From the NCBI GenBank assembly GCA_937871715.1, contig CALMOE010000130.1, positions 1 to 36,640 on the forward strand: a stretch of 36,640 bases of DNA. The letters run 5' to 3'. The notes below the pieces were generated by a model, which was not told the DNA's origin, ran no database searches, and saw nothing but the letters and a program-made list of their open reading frames with translations. This DNA is from an uncultured Geobacter sp. (GTDB lineage: Bacteria; Desulfobacterota; Desulfuromonadia; Geobacterales; DSM-12255). The position numbers and the translations under genes were made by a program. The first letter of the stretch is position 1. The number at the start of each line of letters is the position of its first letter. Of the stretch, positions 14,158 through 24,855 are shown piece after piece.

Positions 14158-16539
14158 ATGAAGAGTAACACTACAAAAATCAACAGGGCCGAGCTACTCG
14201 CCCCTGCCGGCTCCCTGGAGGCATTCTTCGCCGCCATGGAAAAGGGGGCGGACGCGGTCTACGCCGGGCTCAAGGAGTTCTCCGCCAGGGCGAAGGCAAA
14301 GAATTTCACCCTGCAGCAGATGGAGAAGATGATCGCCTACGCCCATGGCATGGAGCGGAAGCTCTACGTCACGCTCAACACCCTGGTGAAGGAGAACGAA
14401 CTGCCGCAGCTGGTGGACACCCTCTCCTCCCTGGAAGCCATGGGGGTCGATGGGGTCATCATCCAGGACATGGCCGTGGCCCGCATCGCCAGGCGCTTCT
14501 TCCCCTCAATCCCACTGCACGCCTCCACCCAGATGACCGTGCACAACTCGGCCGGGGTGCAGCAGCTGGCAGAGCTGGGGTTCGAGCGGGTGGTCCTCTC
14601 CAGGGAACTGCATATTGACGAGATCAGGGAGATCGTTGCCAAGAGCTCCATCGGCATAGAGTGCTTCATCCACGGCGCCCTCTGCTTCTCCCTCTCAGGG
14701 CAGTGCTACTTCTCCTCCTTCCTCGGCGGCCACAGCGGCAACCGTGGTCGCTGCGCCCAGCCCTGCCGCCGCCAGTACAAGTACCGTGGCAAGGAGGGGT
14801 ACTACTTCTCCACCAACGATTTCTCCAGCATCGACCTTATTCCACAGATGGTGGCAGCAGGGGTTGAGTCCCTCAAGATCGAGGGGAGGATGAAATCGGC
14901 GGAGTATGTTGCCGCCGTGGTCGGAGCCTACCGCAAGGTGCTGGATGCCGGACAGGACGCCATACCGGCGGCCATAGCCGAGGCGAAGGAGCTGATCAAG
15001 CTCTCCTTCGGCAGGGTGCCGACGCGCGGGTTCCTCGACAGCCATGCGCCGGCGGACATAGCGACCCCCTCCCTGCGGGGGGCAACCGGCAGATTCCTCG
15101 GCGAGGTGAAAGCCGTCCGCGGTGGGAGGATCTTCTTCGAATCCCGCGACAAACTGCATGTGGGGGACAGGATCAGAATCCAGCCGAAGAGCGACATGGC
15201 CGGCAGAGCCTTCACCGTCAGGGAGATCTTCGTTGACAACCGGCCGGTGAAGAGCACCCGGGAGAAGACAAGGGTGGCGGTCAGCTCCCCATTCCCGGCC
15301 ACTGCCGGGGACGCCATCTTCAAAGTCTCCTCGGAAACCGCCTTCACCATGAGCGAGAGCGCTTGCAGCAAGAGACTGGAAGGGGTCAGGCCGGGCAAAA
15401 TCCCCTGCGACCTGGAGATCTCCCTGCAGGACAAGATGCTGCGCATAGACTCCGCGGCAGCAGGCATAGTCGCGAGCTTCTCCTTTCCGCTCCCCGACCT
15501 GGAGCCGTCCCACACCAGCGACATGGCAGCCGTCTTCAGGGGGCAGTTTTCCAAGTCGGGGGAGACCAGCTTCACCCTGCGCTTGCTCAGGGCCGACGGC
15601 TTCCCGCCGGTCATGATCCCACCGGCAATGCTCAAGGAGATCCGCCGCTCATTTTACCTGCAACTGGCTGACAAAGTTCTGAGACAGGTTGAGCGCGACA
15701 GGGCCGAGCGGCGCGACAGGGCAAAAGGCGCCCTGCTCCCGAGCCGCCCCCCCCAAGCATCGCGGCGTACGGAACTGACCCTGCGAATCGAACGGGGCAA
15801 TGATCTGCACCTGCTGCATAGAGACGGCGTCAGCCGCCTTGCCATGCCACTCTCCCGCGCCAACATCCACCAGTTGCAGCAGATATGCCGCCGCGTAAAG
15901 GGGAGGGAAGAGAAGATAACCTGGCGCCTCCCCTTCATAATCTTCGAACATGACCTCCCCTGGTACCGCGAGGCTCTAGCCAGCCTGCACGCTGCCGGTT
16001 TCCGCAGCTTCGAAACAGCCAACATCTCCCACTTCCCCCTGCTGCGGGAGCTGGCTTCCACTTCCCTGGAGATCTCCTGCGACTACCGCCTCTTCTCACT
16101 CAACAGCCAGGCCCTGCTCGCCTGGCACGACCTTGGTGCAGATGCTGCCACCCTCTACATAGAAGATGATAGTGACAACCTCTACCGACTGCTGTCCACG
16201 GATCTTCCCCTGCGGCGCCAACTCCTCGCCTACGGAGAGGTTCCGGCAATCACCTCGAAAATAGCGATCAAGGGGGTGAAGAGCGACGCTCCCCTCCTCT
16301 CGGACCGTGGGGAGGGGTACCGGGTTACGGTTCACGACGGCCTGACCCAGGTCACCCCCCTGAAGAAATTCTCCCTGATGCAGTTCCGGGAGAAACTTCA
16401 ATCCATGGGGTGCAGCCACTTTATCCTCGACCTCTCAGCCGCGGACAAGGCCGAGCATGAGCAGATTCTGGCAGCCTACTCCTCTTCCCGGGAGATCCCC
16501 AACACCTCCCCATTCAACTTTCTGCAGGGTCTTGTATAA
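14158..16539 (+). CDS. U32 peptidase-family protein with DUF3656 (RlhA-like)
   Basis: The protein (793 residues) has the N-terminal U32 TIM-barrel domain (AELLAPAGSLEAFFAAMEKG at 11-30) with the U32 signature around 168-204: ECFIHGALCFSLSGQCYFSS followed by NRGRCAQPCRRQY. Cys176, 183, 199 and 203 match the cysteines that hold a 4Fe-4S cluster in RlhA/TrhP/UbiU-type proteins. The remaining ~400 residues correspond to the DUF3656-containing large form. E. coli RlhA of this architecture hydroxylates C2501 of 23S rRNA, and related members modify tRNA, so RNA hydroxylation is more likely than proteolysis. The ATG lacks a ribosome-binding site; the conserved domain begins immediately after it, so no later start is possible. 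Confidence 0.88.
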   Translation: MKSNTTKINRAELLAPAGSLEAFFAAMEKGADAVYAGLKEFSARAKAKNFTLQQMEKMIAYAHGMERKLYVTLNTLVKENELPQLVDTLSSLEAMGVDGVIIQDMAVARIARRFFPSIPLHASTQMTVHNSAGVQQLAELGFERVVLSRELHIDEIREIVAKSSIGIECFIHGALCFSLSGQCYFSSFLGGHSGNRGRCAQPCRRQYKYRGKEGYYFSTNDFSSIDLIPQMVAAGVESLKIEGRMKSAEYVAAVVGAYRKVLDAGQDAIPAAIAEAKELIKLSFGRVPTRGFLDSHAPADIATPSLRGATGRFLGEVKAVRGGRIFFESRDKLHVGDRIRIQPKSDMAGRAFTVREIFVDNRPVKSTREKTRVAVSSPFPATAGDAIFKVSSETAFTMSESACSKRLEGVRPGKIPCDLEISLQDKMLRIDSAAAGIVASFSFPLPDLEPSHTSDMAAVFRGQFSKSGETSFTLRLLRADGFPPVMIPPAMLKEIRRSFYLQLADKVLRQVERDRAERRDRAKGALLPSRPPQASRRTELTLRIERGNDLHLLHRDGVSRLAMPLSRANIHQLQQICRRVKGREEKITWRLPFIIFEHDLPWYREALASLHAAGFRSFETANISHFPLLRELASTSLEISCDYRLFSLNSQALLAWHDLGADAATLYIEDDSDNLYRLLSTDLPLRRQLLAYGEVPAITSKIAIKGVKSDAPLLSDRGEGYRVTVHDGLTQVTPLKKFSLMQFREKLQSMGCSHFILDLSAADKAEHEQILAAYSSSREIPNTSPFNFLQGLV

Positions 16540-16555
16540 AATTTTCCCTCCCCCC

Positions 16556-16584
16556 TTGATTTTTCACTAGAGGCTGTTTATATT
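16556..16584 (+). promoter_or_regulatory. Promoter of groES-groEL
   Basis: TTGATT (16556-16561) and TATATT (16579-16584) with a 17-base spacer form a strong sigma70-type promoter. The predicted start (about 16591) lies just before the CIRCE operator, so bound HrcA would block initiation or early elongation. Confidence 0.8.
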
Positions 16585-16593
16585 GCTGGACAG

Positions 16594-16620
16594 TTAGCAC
16601 TCAGATACTTTGAGTGCTAA
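16594..16620 (+). promoter_or_regulatory. CIRCE operator (HrcA-binding site)
   Basis: TTAGCACTC - nine bases - GAGTGCTAA is a perfect 9/9/9 CIRCE inverted repeat, the operator of the heat-shock repressor HrcA. It lies in the 5' leader of groES, so it may also act at the RNA level. The hrcA gene is not in this window. Confidence 0.97.
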
Positions 16621-16671
16621 TTTTTTCCAGCTAACCATTTTATTTAACTCAAAGAAAGGAGAAGCAAACAG

Positions 16672-16959
16672 ATGGCACTCAGACCGCTGCAGGACCGCAT
16701 CATCGTCAAGAGACTGGAGGAGGAGACCAAGACCGCCGGCGGGATCTTCATCCCCGAAACCGCCAAGGAGAAGCCCCAGAGAGGTGAAGTCGTAGAAGCC
16801 GGCAAGGGGAAGAAGACCGAAGACGGCAAGGTCCTCCCTCTGGACGTCAAGAAGGGTGATCAGGTTCTTTTCGGCAAATATGCCGGTACCGACATCAAGA
16901 TCGACGGCCAGGAGTACCTGATCATGCGTGAAGACGACATCCTGGCAGTAATCGAGTAA
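16672..16959 (+). CDS. groES: Co-chaperonin GroES
   Basis: GroES caps the GroEL folding chamber. The 95 residues start [17 protein letters not shown] and contain the mobile loop [17 protein letters not shown] (about 20-36) with the GGI(F)IP contact motif for GroEL, the roof-loop region, and the end EDDILAVIE. The length is standard. The ATG follows AAAGGAGAAGC. It is the first gene of the CIRCE-controlled operon; a 93-base gap with a small GC-rich hairpin (16971-16991) separates it from groEL. Confidence 0.98.
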   Translation: MALRPLQDRIIVKRLEEETKTAGGIFIPETAKEKPQRGEVVEAGKGKKTEDGKVLPLDVKKGDQVLFGKYAGTDIKIDGQEYLIMREDDILAVIE

Positions 16960-18696
<1,737 letters not shown>

Positions 18697-18734
18697 GCAA
18701 CCCACACTGCGGGACTTCCGCACTGCATAACCAC

Positions 18735-18778
18735 AAATGAAAAAGGGAGCGGCCGATTGGCTGCTCCCTTTTTCATTT
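18735..18778 (+). terminator. Terminator after groEL
   Basis: A perfect 16-base-pair stem (18735-18750 with 18763-18778; sides AAATGAAAAAGGGAGC and its complement) encloses a 12-base loop. The stem carries A-rich and T-rich ends, so it can terminate in both directions. Confidence 0.85.
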
Positions 18779-18823
18779 ATACCGGTTATTTGTGAAAAAC
18801 TCCCACGACAACAATCTCCCAAC

Positions 18824-18854
18824 AAAAAAGGCGGCCCTTGCGAGCCGCCTTTCA
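18824..18854 (-). terminator. Terminator after trxA
   Basis: On the minus strand AAAGGCGGC (18852-18844) pairs with GCCGCCTTT (18835-18827), and the T run continues to 18824. It follows the trxA stop by about 20 bases. Confidence 0.85.
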
Positions 18855-18874
18855 GAAACCGTGGCAGATTAACC

Positions 18875-19204
18875 TTACAGTGCCTTGTTGATCATCGCCT
18901 CCAGCTGGCTCTTGGGCACGGCGCCGACGACCTGATCCAGGACCTTGCCGTCCTTGAAGAGGATCACGGTGGGGATGCCGCGCACACCGTATTTTGCAGG
19001 GGTGCCCGGGTTTTCGTCCACATTCACCTTGCCGACCCTGACCTTGCCTTCGAACTCTTCCGCCAGGGCATCGATAGTCGGGGCGATTGCCTTGCACGGA
19101 GCGCACCATGTAGCCCAGAAGTCCACCAGAACAGGAACGGGTGACTGCAGCACGTCTGCATCGAAATTACCGTCACCCAGGGTCAATACTTTTTCACTTG
19201 CCAT
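18875..19204 (-). CDS. trxA: Thioredoxin
   Basis: This is a 109-residue thioredoxin, a general disulfide reductase. The active site reads [14 protein letters not shown], that is WCAPC rather than the textbook WCGPC; the cis-proline loop is [24 protein letters not shown] is standard. The ATG at 19204 follows CAAAGGAGAAGC; a longer frame upstream adds a non-conserved extension. The gene is monocistronic, with its own promoter and terminator. The Ala in the CXXC can shift redox potential or partner choice, but such variants are common among bacterial thioredoxins. Confidence 0.96.
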   Translation of the reverse strand: MASEKVLTLGDGNFDADVLQSPVPVLVDFWATWCAPCKAIAPTIDALAEEFEGKVRVGKVNVDENPGTPAKYGVRGIPTVILFKDGKVLDQVVGAVPKSQLEAMINKAL

Positions 19205-19277
19205 AATCAGCTTCTCCTTTGTCCACGGCCGGAACTCCATGCCAAGCAGGGACCGTGCTCGCAGTTAATGTCTTACC

Positions 19278-19305
19278 AATATAGTCATGCAGTGGAAAAA
19301 ATCAA
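19278..19305 (-). promoter_or_regulatory. Promoter of trxA
   Basis: On the minus strand TTGATT (19305-19300) and TATATT (19283-19278) are separated by 16 bases. The two hexamers are identical to those of the groES promoter, but no CIRCE element is present. Confidence 0.7.
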
Positions 19306-19337
19306 GGGTAGAGGAGCCCCTCCCCCGCTCCGGGGGC

Positions 19338-20465
19338 TCAAACTCCCAGGGGGAGCATGACTGTTACCTCGGTACCCCGGCACGGCTCACTGGCGATGAC
19401 GATCGAACCGCCGTGCATCCGGACGAACTCACGCGCATAGTAGAGCCCCAGGCCGAACCCCCTGACCTGGCCGGTATTGTGGGGATCGACCTGGTAGAAC
19501 TTTTCGAACACCTTGGGGAGATCTTCCGGCAATATCCCGCAACCGTTGTCCCTGACCACCAGGACGAGGCTCTCCCCCTCCCGGCGCAGAGAGATGACAA
19601 TCTCTCCACCTACGCCGCAGAACTTGTAGGCATTGTCCACTATCTGCTTGATGGCAAAGGATATCTTTTCCCGGTCCGCGTCGACAGCCGGTACCTGCTG
19701 CAGATCCAGTTTCGCCGCTACCTTGGGGTGACTTGCCACTTCCCGGGATTCGGCAATGACGCAGCCGATGATCTTCTGCAGGGAACAGGGCTCCAGCTTA
19801 AGAGCCTCGCCGCTGTTCATCATCCTGCTGAAGACGAGCAGGTCTGCCACCAGCTGCTCCAGGTAGGCAGCCTCATCGGAGACGAGGCGGAGATTCTCCC
19901 TGAATAGTTCGTCCTCCGGCGAGAGCACCCCCGCGGAGAGGTTCTGCATGAAGAGGGAGATGGAGGTGAGGGGGGTCCTGAATTTGTGGGAGATTATGGA
20001 GAGAAAATTGGACTTCAGCCTGTCCATGGACTTCAGGCTGGCGATCTCCTCCTTGAGGGCTTTCTTGACCAGGGCCTTGTCCACCGCGCTCTTCAGCTGC
20101 AGCAGGTTGATCGGCTTGGAGATGAAGTCGTCCGCATCGGCCTTGAGGGCGCTGAGGATTACATCCTTCTCCGCCAGCCCGGTCATGACGATGACGACAA
20201 CCGTCGGCTCCACCTCCTTGAGGCGGCGAAGGAGTTCGATGCCATCCATCCCCGGCATCATGACGTCGGTGAGGATCACGTCGACCCCCCCCTTGGCAAA
20301 AACAGCGAGGGCCTCCTCGCCGCTACTGGCTTCGATTATGCTGTAACCCTTGAGCGCACGGATGCAGAGATCACGGAGGATCGCCTCGTCGTCGACAATG
20401 AGGATCTTCTTCTCAACCTTCTCCTGAAGCAAGGTCGCCTGTGGTCTTTGCGCCAGCTCGAGCAT
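19338..20465 (-). CDS. REC-histidine kinase without PAS domain
   Basis: This is a 375-residue cytoplasmic protein with an N-terminal receiver (D25-D26 pocket, phosphoacceptor D67 in ILTDVMMPGMDG, T95, K117). A short coiled linker (130-150) leads to a histidine kinase core with H160 in the variant H box SIISHKFRTPLTS (Lys-Phe in place of the usual Glu-Leu/Met), an N box DNAYKFCGVG, RDNGCGILPEDL and GFGLGLYYAREF. The replacement of the conserved H-box Glu, which normally acts as a base for phosphotransfer, could weaken autokinase activity. The ATG at 20465 is chosen because the receiver follows at a normal distance; an in-frame TTG start at 20519 would overlap alaS. It lies 34 bases after alaS and could be co-transcribed. 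Confidence 0.87.
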   Translation of the reverse strand: MLELAQRPQATLLQEKVEKKILIVDDEAILRDLCIRALKGYSIIEASSGEEALAVFAKGGVDVILTDVMMPGMDGIELLRRLKEVEPTVVVIVMTGLAEKDVILSALKADADDFISKPINLLQLKSAVDKALVKKALKEEIASLKSMDRLKSNFLSIISHKFRTPLTSISLFMQNLSAGVLSPEDELFRENLRLVSDEAAYLEQLVADLLVFSRMMNSGEALKLEPCSLQKIIGCVIAESREVASHPKVAAKLDLQQVPAVDADREKISFAIKQIVDNAYKFCGVGGEIVISLRREGESLVLVVRDNGCGILPEDLPKVFEKFYQVDPHNTGQVRGFGLGLYYAREFVRMHGGSIVIASEPCRGTEVTVMLPLGV

Positions 20466-20499
20466 AATGTTCCGATCTTTGGCGAGCTTGCTTCCCCGC

Positions 20500-23133
20500 C
20501 TATCCACCCATGAGGGCAACCAGCTTGTTCAGGGCGGCAGCGATCCCCTCTGGACTGCTGCCACCCGCCTGGGCCAGTTCGGGCTTGCCGCCGCCGCTCC
20601 CCCCTACCTCAGGCGCCATCTCCCTGACCAGATCCCCCGCACGGAAGCGTCCGGTGAGGTCACTACTCACCGCTACCAGCAGGGTCGCCTTGCCGCCGAT
20701 GTTCGCCCCGAGGGCGAGGACCCCTGAGCCGAGCCGGTCCTTGAGAGTATCGGCCAGTTCGCGCAACTTCTTGACGTCATCCACCGCGACTTGGGCAGCA
20801 AGGAGCTTCACCCCGCCGATCTCCCGAGCATTGGCAAGGAGATCTGCGGACTTGCCCGCATTCAGCTGCCCCTGCAGGGCATCTATCTCCCTCTGCAGCT
20901 CCTTCTGCCTGGCGACCAGCCGCTCAACCTTGTCAAGTATAGCACCCCCCTCGGCCCTTACAAGGGAAGCCAGCTTGCGCTGTTCCTCCTCAATGCCGCG
21001 CACGTAGGCGAGCGCGCCGCTGCCTGTTACAGCCTCGATCCTCCTCACCCCTGCGGCGATGCCAGCCTCGGATGCAATCTTGAAGAAACCGATGTCCCCT
21101 GCCGCCCCCACATGGGTGCCGCCGCAGAGCTCCAAGCTCACGTCGCCGACTCGGACGACCCGCACTGTTTCACCGTACTTTTCCCCGAACAGGGCGGTGG
21201 CACCGCTGGAGATGGCTTCGGCAGCAGCCATCTCCCGTGAATCCACCCGCTCGTTGGCCATGATGTGGCTGTTCACCAGCTCCTCAACCCTTGCCAGCTC
21301 CTCGTCGGATACGGCCGAGAAGTGGGTGAAATCGAAACGGAGGCGGTCCGGCTCCACCAGAGAGCCGGCCTGCTTAACGTGATCGCCAAGCACTTCCCGC
21401 AGGGCCGACTGCAGCAGATGGGTTGCGGTGTGGTTGCGGGCCGTTGCCAGGCGCTCGGGGGTGTCGACCTTCATGTCGATGGCCTCCCCGATGCGGACAA
21501 CTCCGTCCTCAACCTGGCAGCGGTGGACGATGAGGTCCGGGAAGGGGCGGCTCGTCTCCACTACCCTCAGGTGGGCGTTGCCGGTGGAGATGACGCCAGT
21601 GTCGCCGGCCTGTCCACCGGAAGCACCGTAGAACGGGGTTGCGTCGCTAACCAGATCGACCCTCTCCCCGGCAGTTGCCTCCTCCACGCCATTGCCGGCA
21701 ATGACCAGCGCCCTTACAACCGAGTAGCCGCTATGCCCCTCGTAGCCGGTGAACTGGGTGCGCAGGCCGTTGCTATGTAGATTCTTGAAGATGTCGGCGA
21801 TCCCCTCCTCACCGGAACCTTTCCAGTGCTCCCGCGCCTGGCTCCGCTGCCGCTCCATGCAGAGGGCGAAGCCGTCCTCATCCACTGTCATCCCTTCGGC
21901 GGCCATGATATCGGCCGTCAGGTCAACAGGGAAGCCGTAGGTATCGTAGAGGCGGAACACCGCATCTCCGGGGAGCACGGTTTCGCCGGAGCTCTTCAGG
22001 GAAGCGATCTCGTCGTTCAGGATGGCCAGGCCACGGTCGAGAGTTTCGGAAAAGCGCTCCTCCTCGGCCAGAATAACCTTCTTCACGTACGACTCCCGCT
22101 CCAACAGTTCGGGGTACGCATCGGCCATTATGCCGTTGACCGCATCAACGGTGCGGTAGAGCACGGGCTCGGAGAAGCCTAGCATCTTGGCGTGGCGGGC
22201 GGCGCGCCGCATGATGCGGCGCAGCACGTAGCCGCGACCCTCGTTGGAGGGGAGGACCCCGTCGCTGATGAGGAAGGTTATCGCCCTGGAGTGGTCGGCA
22301 ATGACCCGCATGGAGACATCGTCGTTACTGTCCTGGCGGTACTTCTTGCCGGCAAGCCCGGCAACGAACTGAATGATCCCCTGGAGGAGGTCTGTGTCGT
22401 AGTTGGACTTGACCCCCTGCATGACAGTGCTGATCCGCTCCAGCCCCATGCCGGTGTCAACGGCAGGCTTGGGGAGAGGGGTAAGGGTGCCGTCCGCGGA
22501 ACGGTTGAACTGCATGAAGACGTTGTTCCAGATCTCCATGTAGCGGTCGCAGTCGCAACCGACCTCACATGTGGGGCTGCCGCAGCCGACCTCCGGGCCG
22601 TTGTCCCAGAAGATCTCGGTGCATGGTCCGCAGGGGCCGGTGTCGCCCATGGACCAGAAGTTATCCTTTTCGCCGAAGCGGTAGATCCTCTCCCTGGGGA
22701 CCCCTTCCTGCTCGTGCCAGATGTCGGCCGCCTCGTCGTCGTCGGTGAAGACGGTCACGTAGAGTCTATCCTTGTCGAGCTTCAACTCCTCCGTGAGGAA
22801 GCGCCAGGCAAGGGCGATCGCCTCCTTCTTGAAGTAGTCCCCGAAGGAGAAATTTCCCAGCATCTCGAAGAAGGTGTGGTGACGGGCGGTGCGGCCTACG
22901 TTCTCCAGGTCGTTGTGCTTCCCACCCGCCCTGACGCACTTCTGCGAGGTAGCGGCCCGGACGTAGTCACGCTTCTCCATGCCGAGGAAACAGTCCTTGA
23001 ACTGGTTCATCCCCGCATTGGTGAAGAGGAGGGTCGGGTCATTGTGGGGTATCAGCCCGGAGCTGGCCACTACAGTGTGGCCGTTCTCCTGGAAGTAGTC
23101 GAGAAATTTCGCGCGCAGCTCTTTACCTGTCAT
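20500..23133 (-). CDS. alaS: Alanine-tRNA ligase
   Basis: The enzyme charges tRNA-Ala. The 877 residues show the class II catalytic domain ([42 protein letters not shown]), the editing domain with HTATHLL and CGGTH zinc/editing motifs (about 565 and 667), and a C-terminal coiled-coil and DHHA1 region ([18 protein letters not shown]) that corrects misacylated Gly and Ser. The length is full. The ATG at 23133 follows GAGGGACCA. Confidence 0.98.
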   Translation of the reverse strand: MTGKELRAKFLDYFQENGHTVVASSGLIPHNDPTLLFTNAGMNQFKDCFLGMEKRDYVRAATSQKCVRAGGKHNDLENVGRTARHHTFFEMLGNFSFGDYFKKEAIALAWRFLTEELKLDKDRLYVTVFTDDDEAADIWHEQEGVPRERIYRFGEKDNFWSMGDTGPCGPCTEIFWDNGPEVGCGSPTCEVGCDCDRYMEIWNNVFMQFNRSADGTLTPLPKPAVDTGMGLERISTVMQGVKSNYDTDLLQGIIQFVAGLAGKKYRQDSNDDVSMRVIADHSRAITFLISDGVLPSNEGRGYVLRRIMRRAARHAKMLGFSEPVLYRTVDAVNGIMADAYPELLERESYVKKVILAEEERFSETLDRGLAILNDEIASLKSSGETVLPGDAVFRLYDTYGFPVDLTADIMAAEGMTVDEDGFALCMERQRSQAREHWKGSGEEGIADIFKNLHSNGLRTQFTGYEGHSGYSVVRALVIAGNGVEEATAGERVDLVSDATPFYGASGGQAGDTGVISTGNAHLRVVETSRPFPDLIVHRCQVEDGVVRIGEAIDMKVDTPERLATARNHTATHLLQSALREVLGDHVKQAGSLVEPDRLRFDFTHFSAVSDEELARVEELVNSHIMANERVDSREMAAAEAISSGATALFGEKYGETVRVVRVGDVSLELCGGTHVGAAGDIGFFKIASEAGIAAGVRRIEAVTGSGALAYVRGIEEEQRKLASLVRAEGGAILDKVERLVARQKELQREIDALQGQLNAGKSADLLANAREIGGVKLLAAQVAVDDVKKLRELADTLKDRLGSGVLALGANIGGKATLLVAVSSDLTGRFRAGDLVREMAPEVGGSGGGKPELAQAGGSSPEGIAAALNKLVALMGG

Positions 23134-23166
23134 TGGTCCCTCTTGATTCTTAAAATATGGTCAGCC

Positions 23167-23194
23167 TCTATAATTAAACGCTGTAAATCGTCAA
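23167..23194 (-). promoter_or_regulatory. Promoter of alaS
   Basis: On the minus strand TTGACG (23194-23189) is followed after 16 bases by TATAGA (23172-23167). Transcription would start near 23160, about 27 bases before the alaS ATG. Together with the 92-base gap after recX, this gives alaS its own transcription start. Confidence 0.65.
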
Positions 23195-23225
23195 ATCACT
23201 TATAAACCTGGAGAGGATTTCGTAC

Positions 23226-23732
23226 CTATTCGTCCTCATCAACGCCGCTTAAGCCCCCCCTGATGGCGGCAATGGAGAACCCCTTCCGCTGCAGATAGGC
23301 AAAAACCCTGCGCTGCTCCTGCAGGGAAGCGGTAGAAGGGTCGAAGGATGAAAACCTCTTTGCCAGGAGGGCGGCGAGCACCCGGCTCTCCCCCTGCTCG
23401 GCAGAGGCCTCGGCTACAGCCTCGTCGGCAATCTGCCGCGATATCCCGCGGCGCTGCAGCTCCAGGATGAGCCTCTTCCCCACATACCTGCCGCTTCGCA
23501 GGGAAGATTCGGTAAAACGCCCGGCAAAGCGCCGGTCGTCAATAAACCCTTGGCCGGTCAGCCTCCCGAGAACCTCGCCGATTGCTTCCGGCGTAAATCC
23601 CCTGGCAGACAGCTTCCTCTCCAGCTCTGCAGCCGAGTGGTCACGGCGCGTCAGGAGGGCCAGAGCTCGCTGGTAGACCTGCTCCCCTGCGACGGGTTCA
23701 GAACCGCTCAATCGAGGAGTTCCCATCACCAT
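23226..23732 (-). CDS. recX: Regulatory protein RecX
   Basis: RecX binds RecA filaments and limits recombination. The protein (about 168 residues) shows the repeated three-helix RecX modules: LLTRRDHSAAELERKLSARG, GFIDDRRFAGRFTESSLRSG and GRYVGKRLILELQRRGI, then a C-terminal module ending YLQRKGFSIAAIR. The start lies within the end of pilT: ATG at 23732 or the in-frame ATG at 23726. The frame is open further upstream, but only within pilT. The 35-base overlap with pilT implies co-transcription and probably coupled translation from recA-pilT. Confidence 0.9.
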   Translation of the reverse strand: MVMGTPRLSGSEPVAGEQVYQRALALLTRRDHSAAELERKLSARGFTPEAIGEVLGRLTGQGFIDDRRFAGRFTESSLRSGRYVGKRLILELQRRGISRQIADEAVAEASAEQGESRVLAALLAKRFSSFDPSTASLQEQRRVFAYLQRKGFSIAAIRGGLSGVDEDE

Positions 23733-24852
23733 CCGCAGCCGAGGGCTCGGCGGCAAACTGGTCCCAGGTACTGTTGGAGGTGGAGGAGATGCCTGAAACC
23801 TTGAGGGCGAAATCATCCGGGTTGGTCGACTGGCGCAGTGCCTCCTCGTAGCTGATCAGCTTGCTTGAGTAGAGCTGCATCAGGGACTGGTCAAAGGTCT
23901 GCATGCCGTAGGTGGTGAAGCCCTGGGCGATGGCGTCGGGAATCTGCTTGGTCTTGTCCTTGTCGTCGATGCACTCCCGCACCCTGGCGGTCCCCACCAT
24001 GACCTCCACCGCGGGGACCCTCCCCTTGCCGTCGATGCGCGGCACCAGCCTCTGGGAGATGACCCCCTTGATGACGCTGGAGAGCTGCATCCTCACCTGG
24101 CGCTGGTGGAAGGGGGGGAATACGGAGATGATCCGGTTGACCGTCTCCGCCGCATCCAGGGTGTGCAGGGTGGACATGACCAGGTGGCCGGTCTCCGCAG
24201 CGGTCAGGGCCGTCTCGATGGTCTCCAGGTCGCGCATCTCGCCGACGAGGATGACGTCAGGATCCTGGCGCAACGCGCCTTTCAGGGCGGCTGCGAAGGA
24301 GAGGGTGTCGAATCCGACCTCCCTCTGACTGAGGATGCTCTTCTTGTCCCGATGGAGGAACTCCACAGGGTCCTCGACGGTGATGATGTTGCAGGTGCGG
24401 TTCTCGTTGATATAGTCGACCATGGCCGCCAGGGTCGACGACTTGCCGCTGCCGGTGGTGCCGGTGACCAGGATGAGACCCCGCTCCTCCAGGGCGATCT
24501 TCTTCAGCACCTGCGGCAGGTTGAGGGATTCCAGGTTTGGAATGTTGAAGGAGATGGCCCGGAAGACTATGGCCACGCTCCCGCGCTGGTGGTAGGCGCT
24601 GACCCGGAAGCGGCAGACCCCCGGAACACCGTAGGAGAGGTCGATCTCGTAGTTCTCCTCGAACTGGCGCTTCTGGCGCTCATTCATCATGGAGTGGGCC
24701 ATGGCCATTACCGCCTCGCTGGAGAGGCGATGGGCATTGGGTATGGGGCGGAGCTTGCCGTCGATCCGTACCACCGGCGGCAGGCCGGTCTTGATGTGAA
24801 TGTCCGATGCCCTGGCCTTGACGGCTATTGTCAGTATCTCGGTGAGTTCCAT
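23698..24852 (-). CDS. pilT: Type IV pilus retraction ATPase PilT-like
   Basis: This is a hexameric secretion-type ATPase that drives pilus disassembly. The 384 residues include the N-terminal PAS-like domain (SDIHIKTGLPPVVRIDGKL), Walker A GTTGSGKSS (131-139), the Asp box TVEDPVEF, Walker B DPDVILVGEMRD and the His box GHLVMSTLHT. The retraction signature AIRNLIRE of classical PilT is replaced by ARVRECIDD, so it is a divergent PilT or PilU-like paralogue. The C-terminal ~40 residues are Ser/Asp-rich and variable. It begins three bases after recA and overlaps recX, so it belongs to the recA transcription unit. Confidence 0.93.
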   Translation of the reverse strand: MELTEILTIAVKARASDIHIKTGLPPVVRIDGKLRPIPNAHRLSSEAVMAMAHSMMNERQKRQFEENYEIDLSYGVPGVCRFRVSAYHQRGSVAIVFRAISFNIPNLESLNLPQVLKKIALEERGLILVTGTTGSGKSSTLAAMVDYINENRTCNIITVEDPVEFLHRDKKSILSQREVGFDTLSFAAALKGALRQDPDVILVGEMRDLETIETALTAAETGHLVMSTLHTLDAAETVNRIISVFPPFHQRQVRMQLSSVIKGVISQRLVPRIDGKGRVPAVEVMVGTARVRECIDDKDKTKQIPDAIAQGFTTYGMQTFDQSLMQLYSSKLISYEEALRQSTNPDDFALKVSGISSTSNSTWDQFAAEPSAADGDGNSSIERF

Positions 24853-24855
24853 GGA

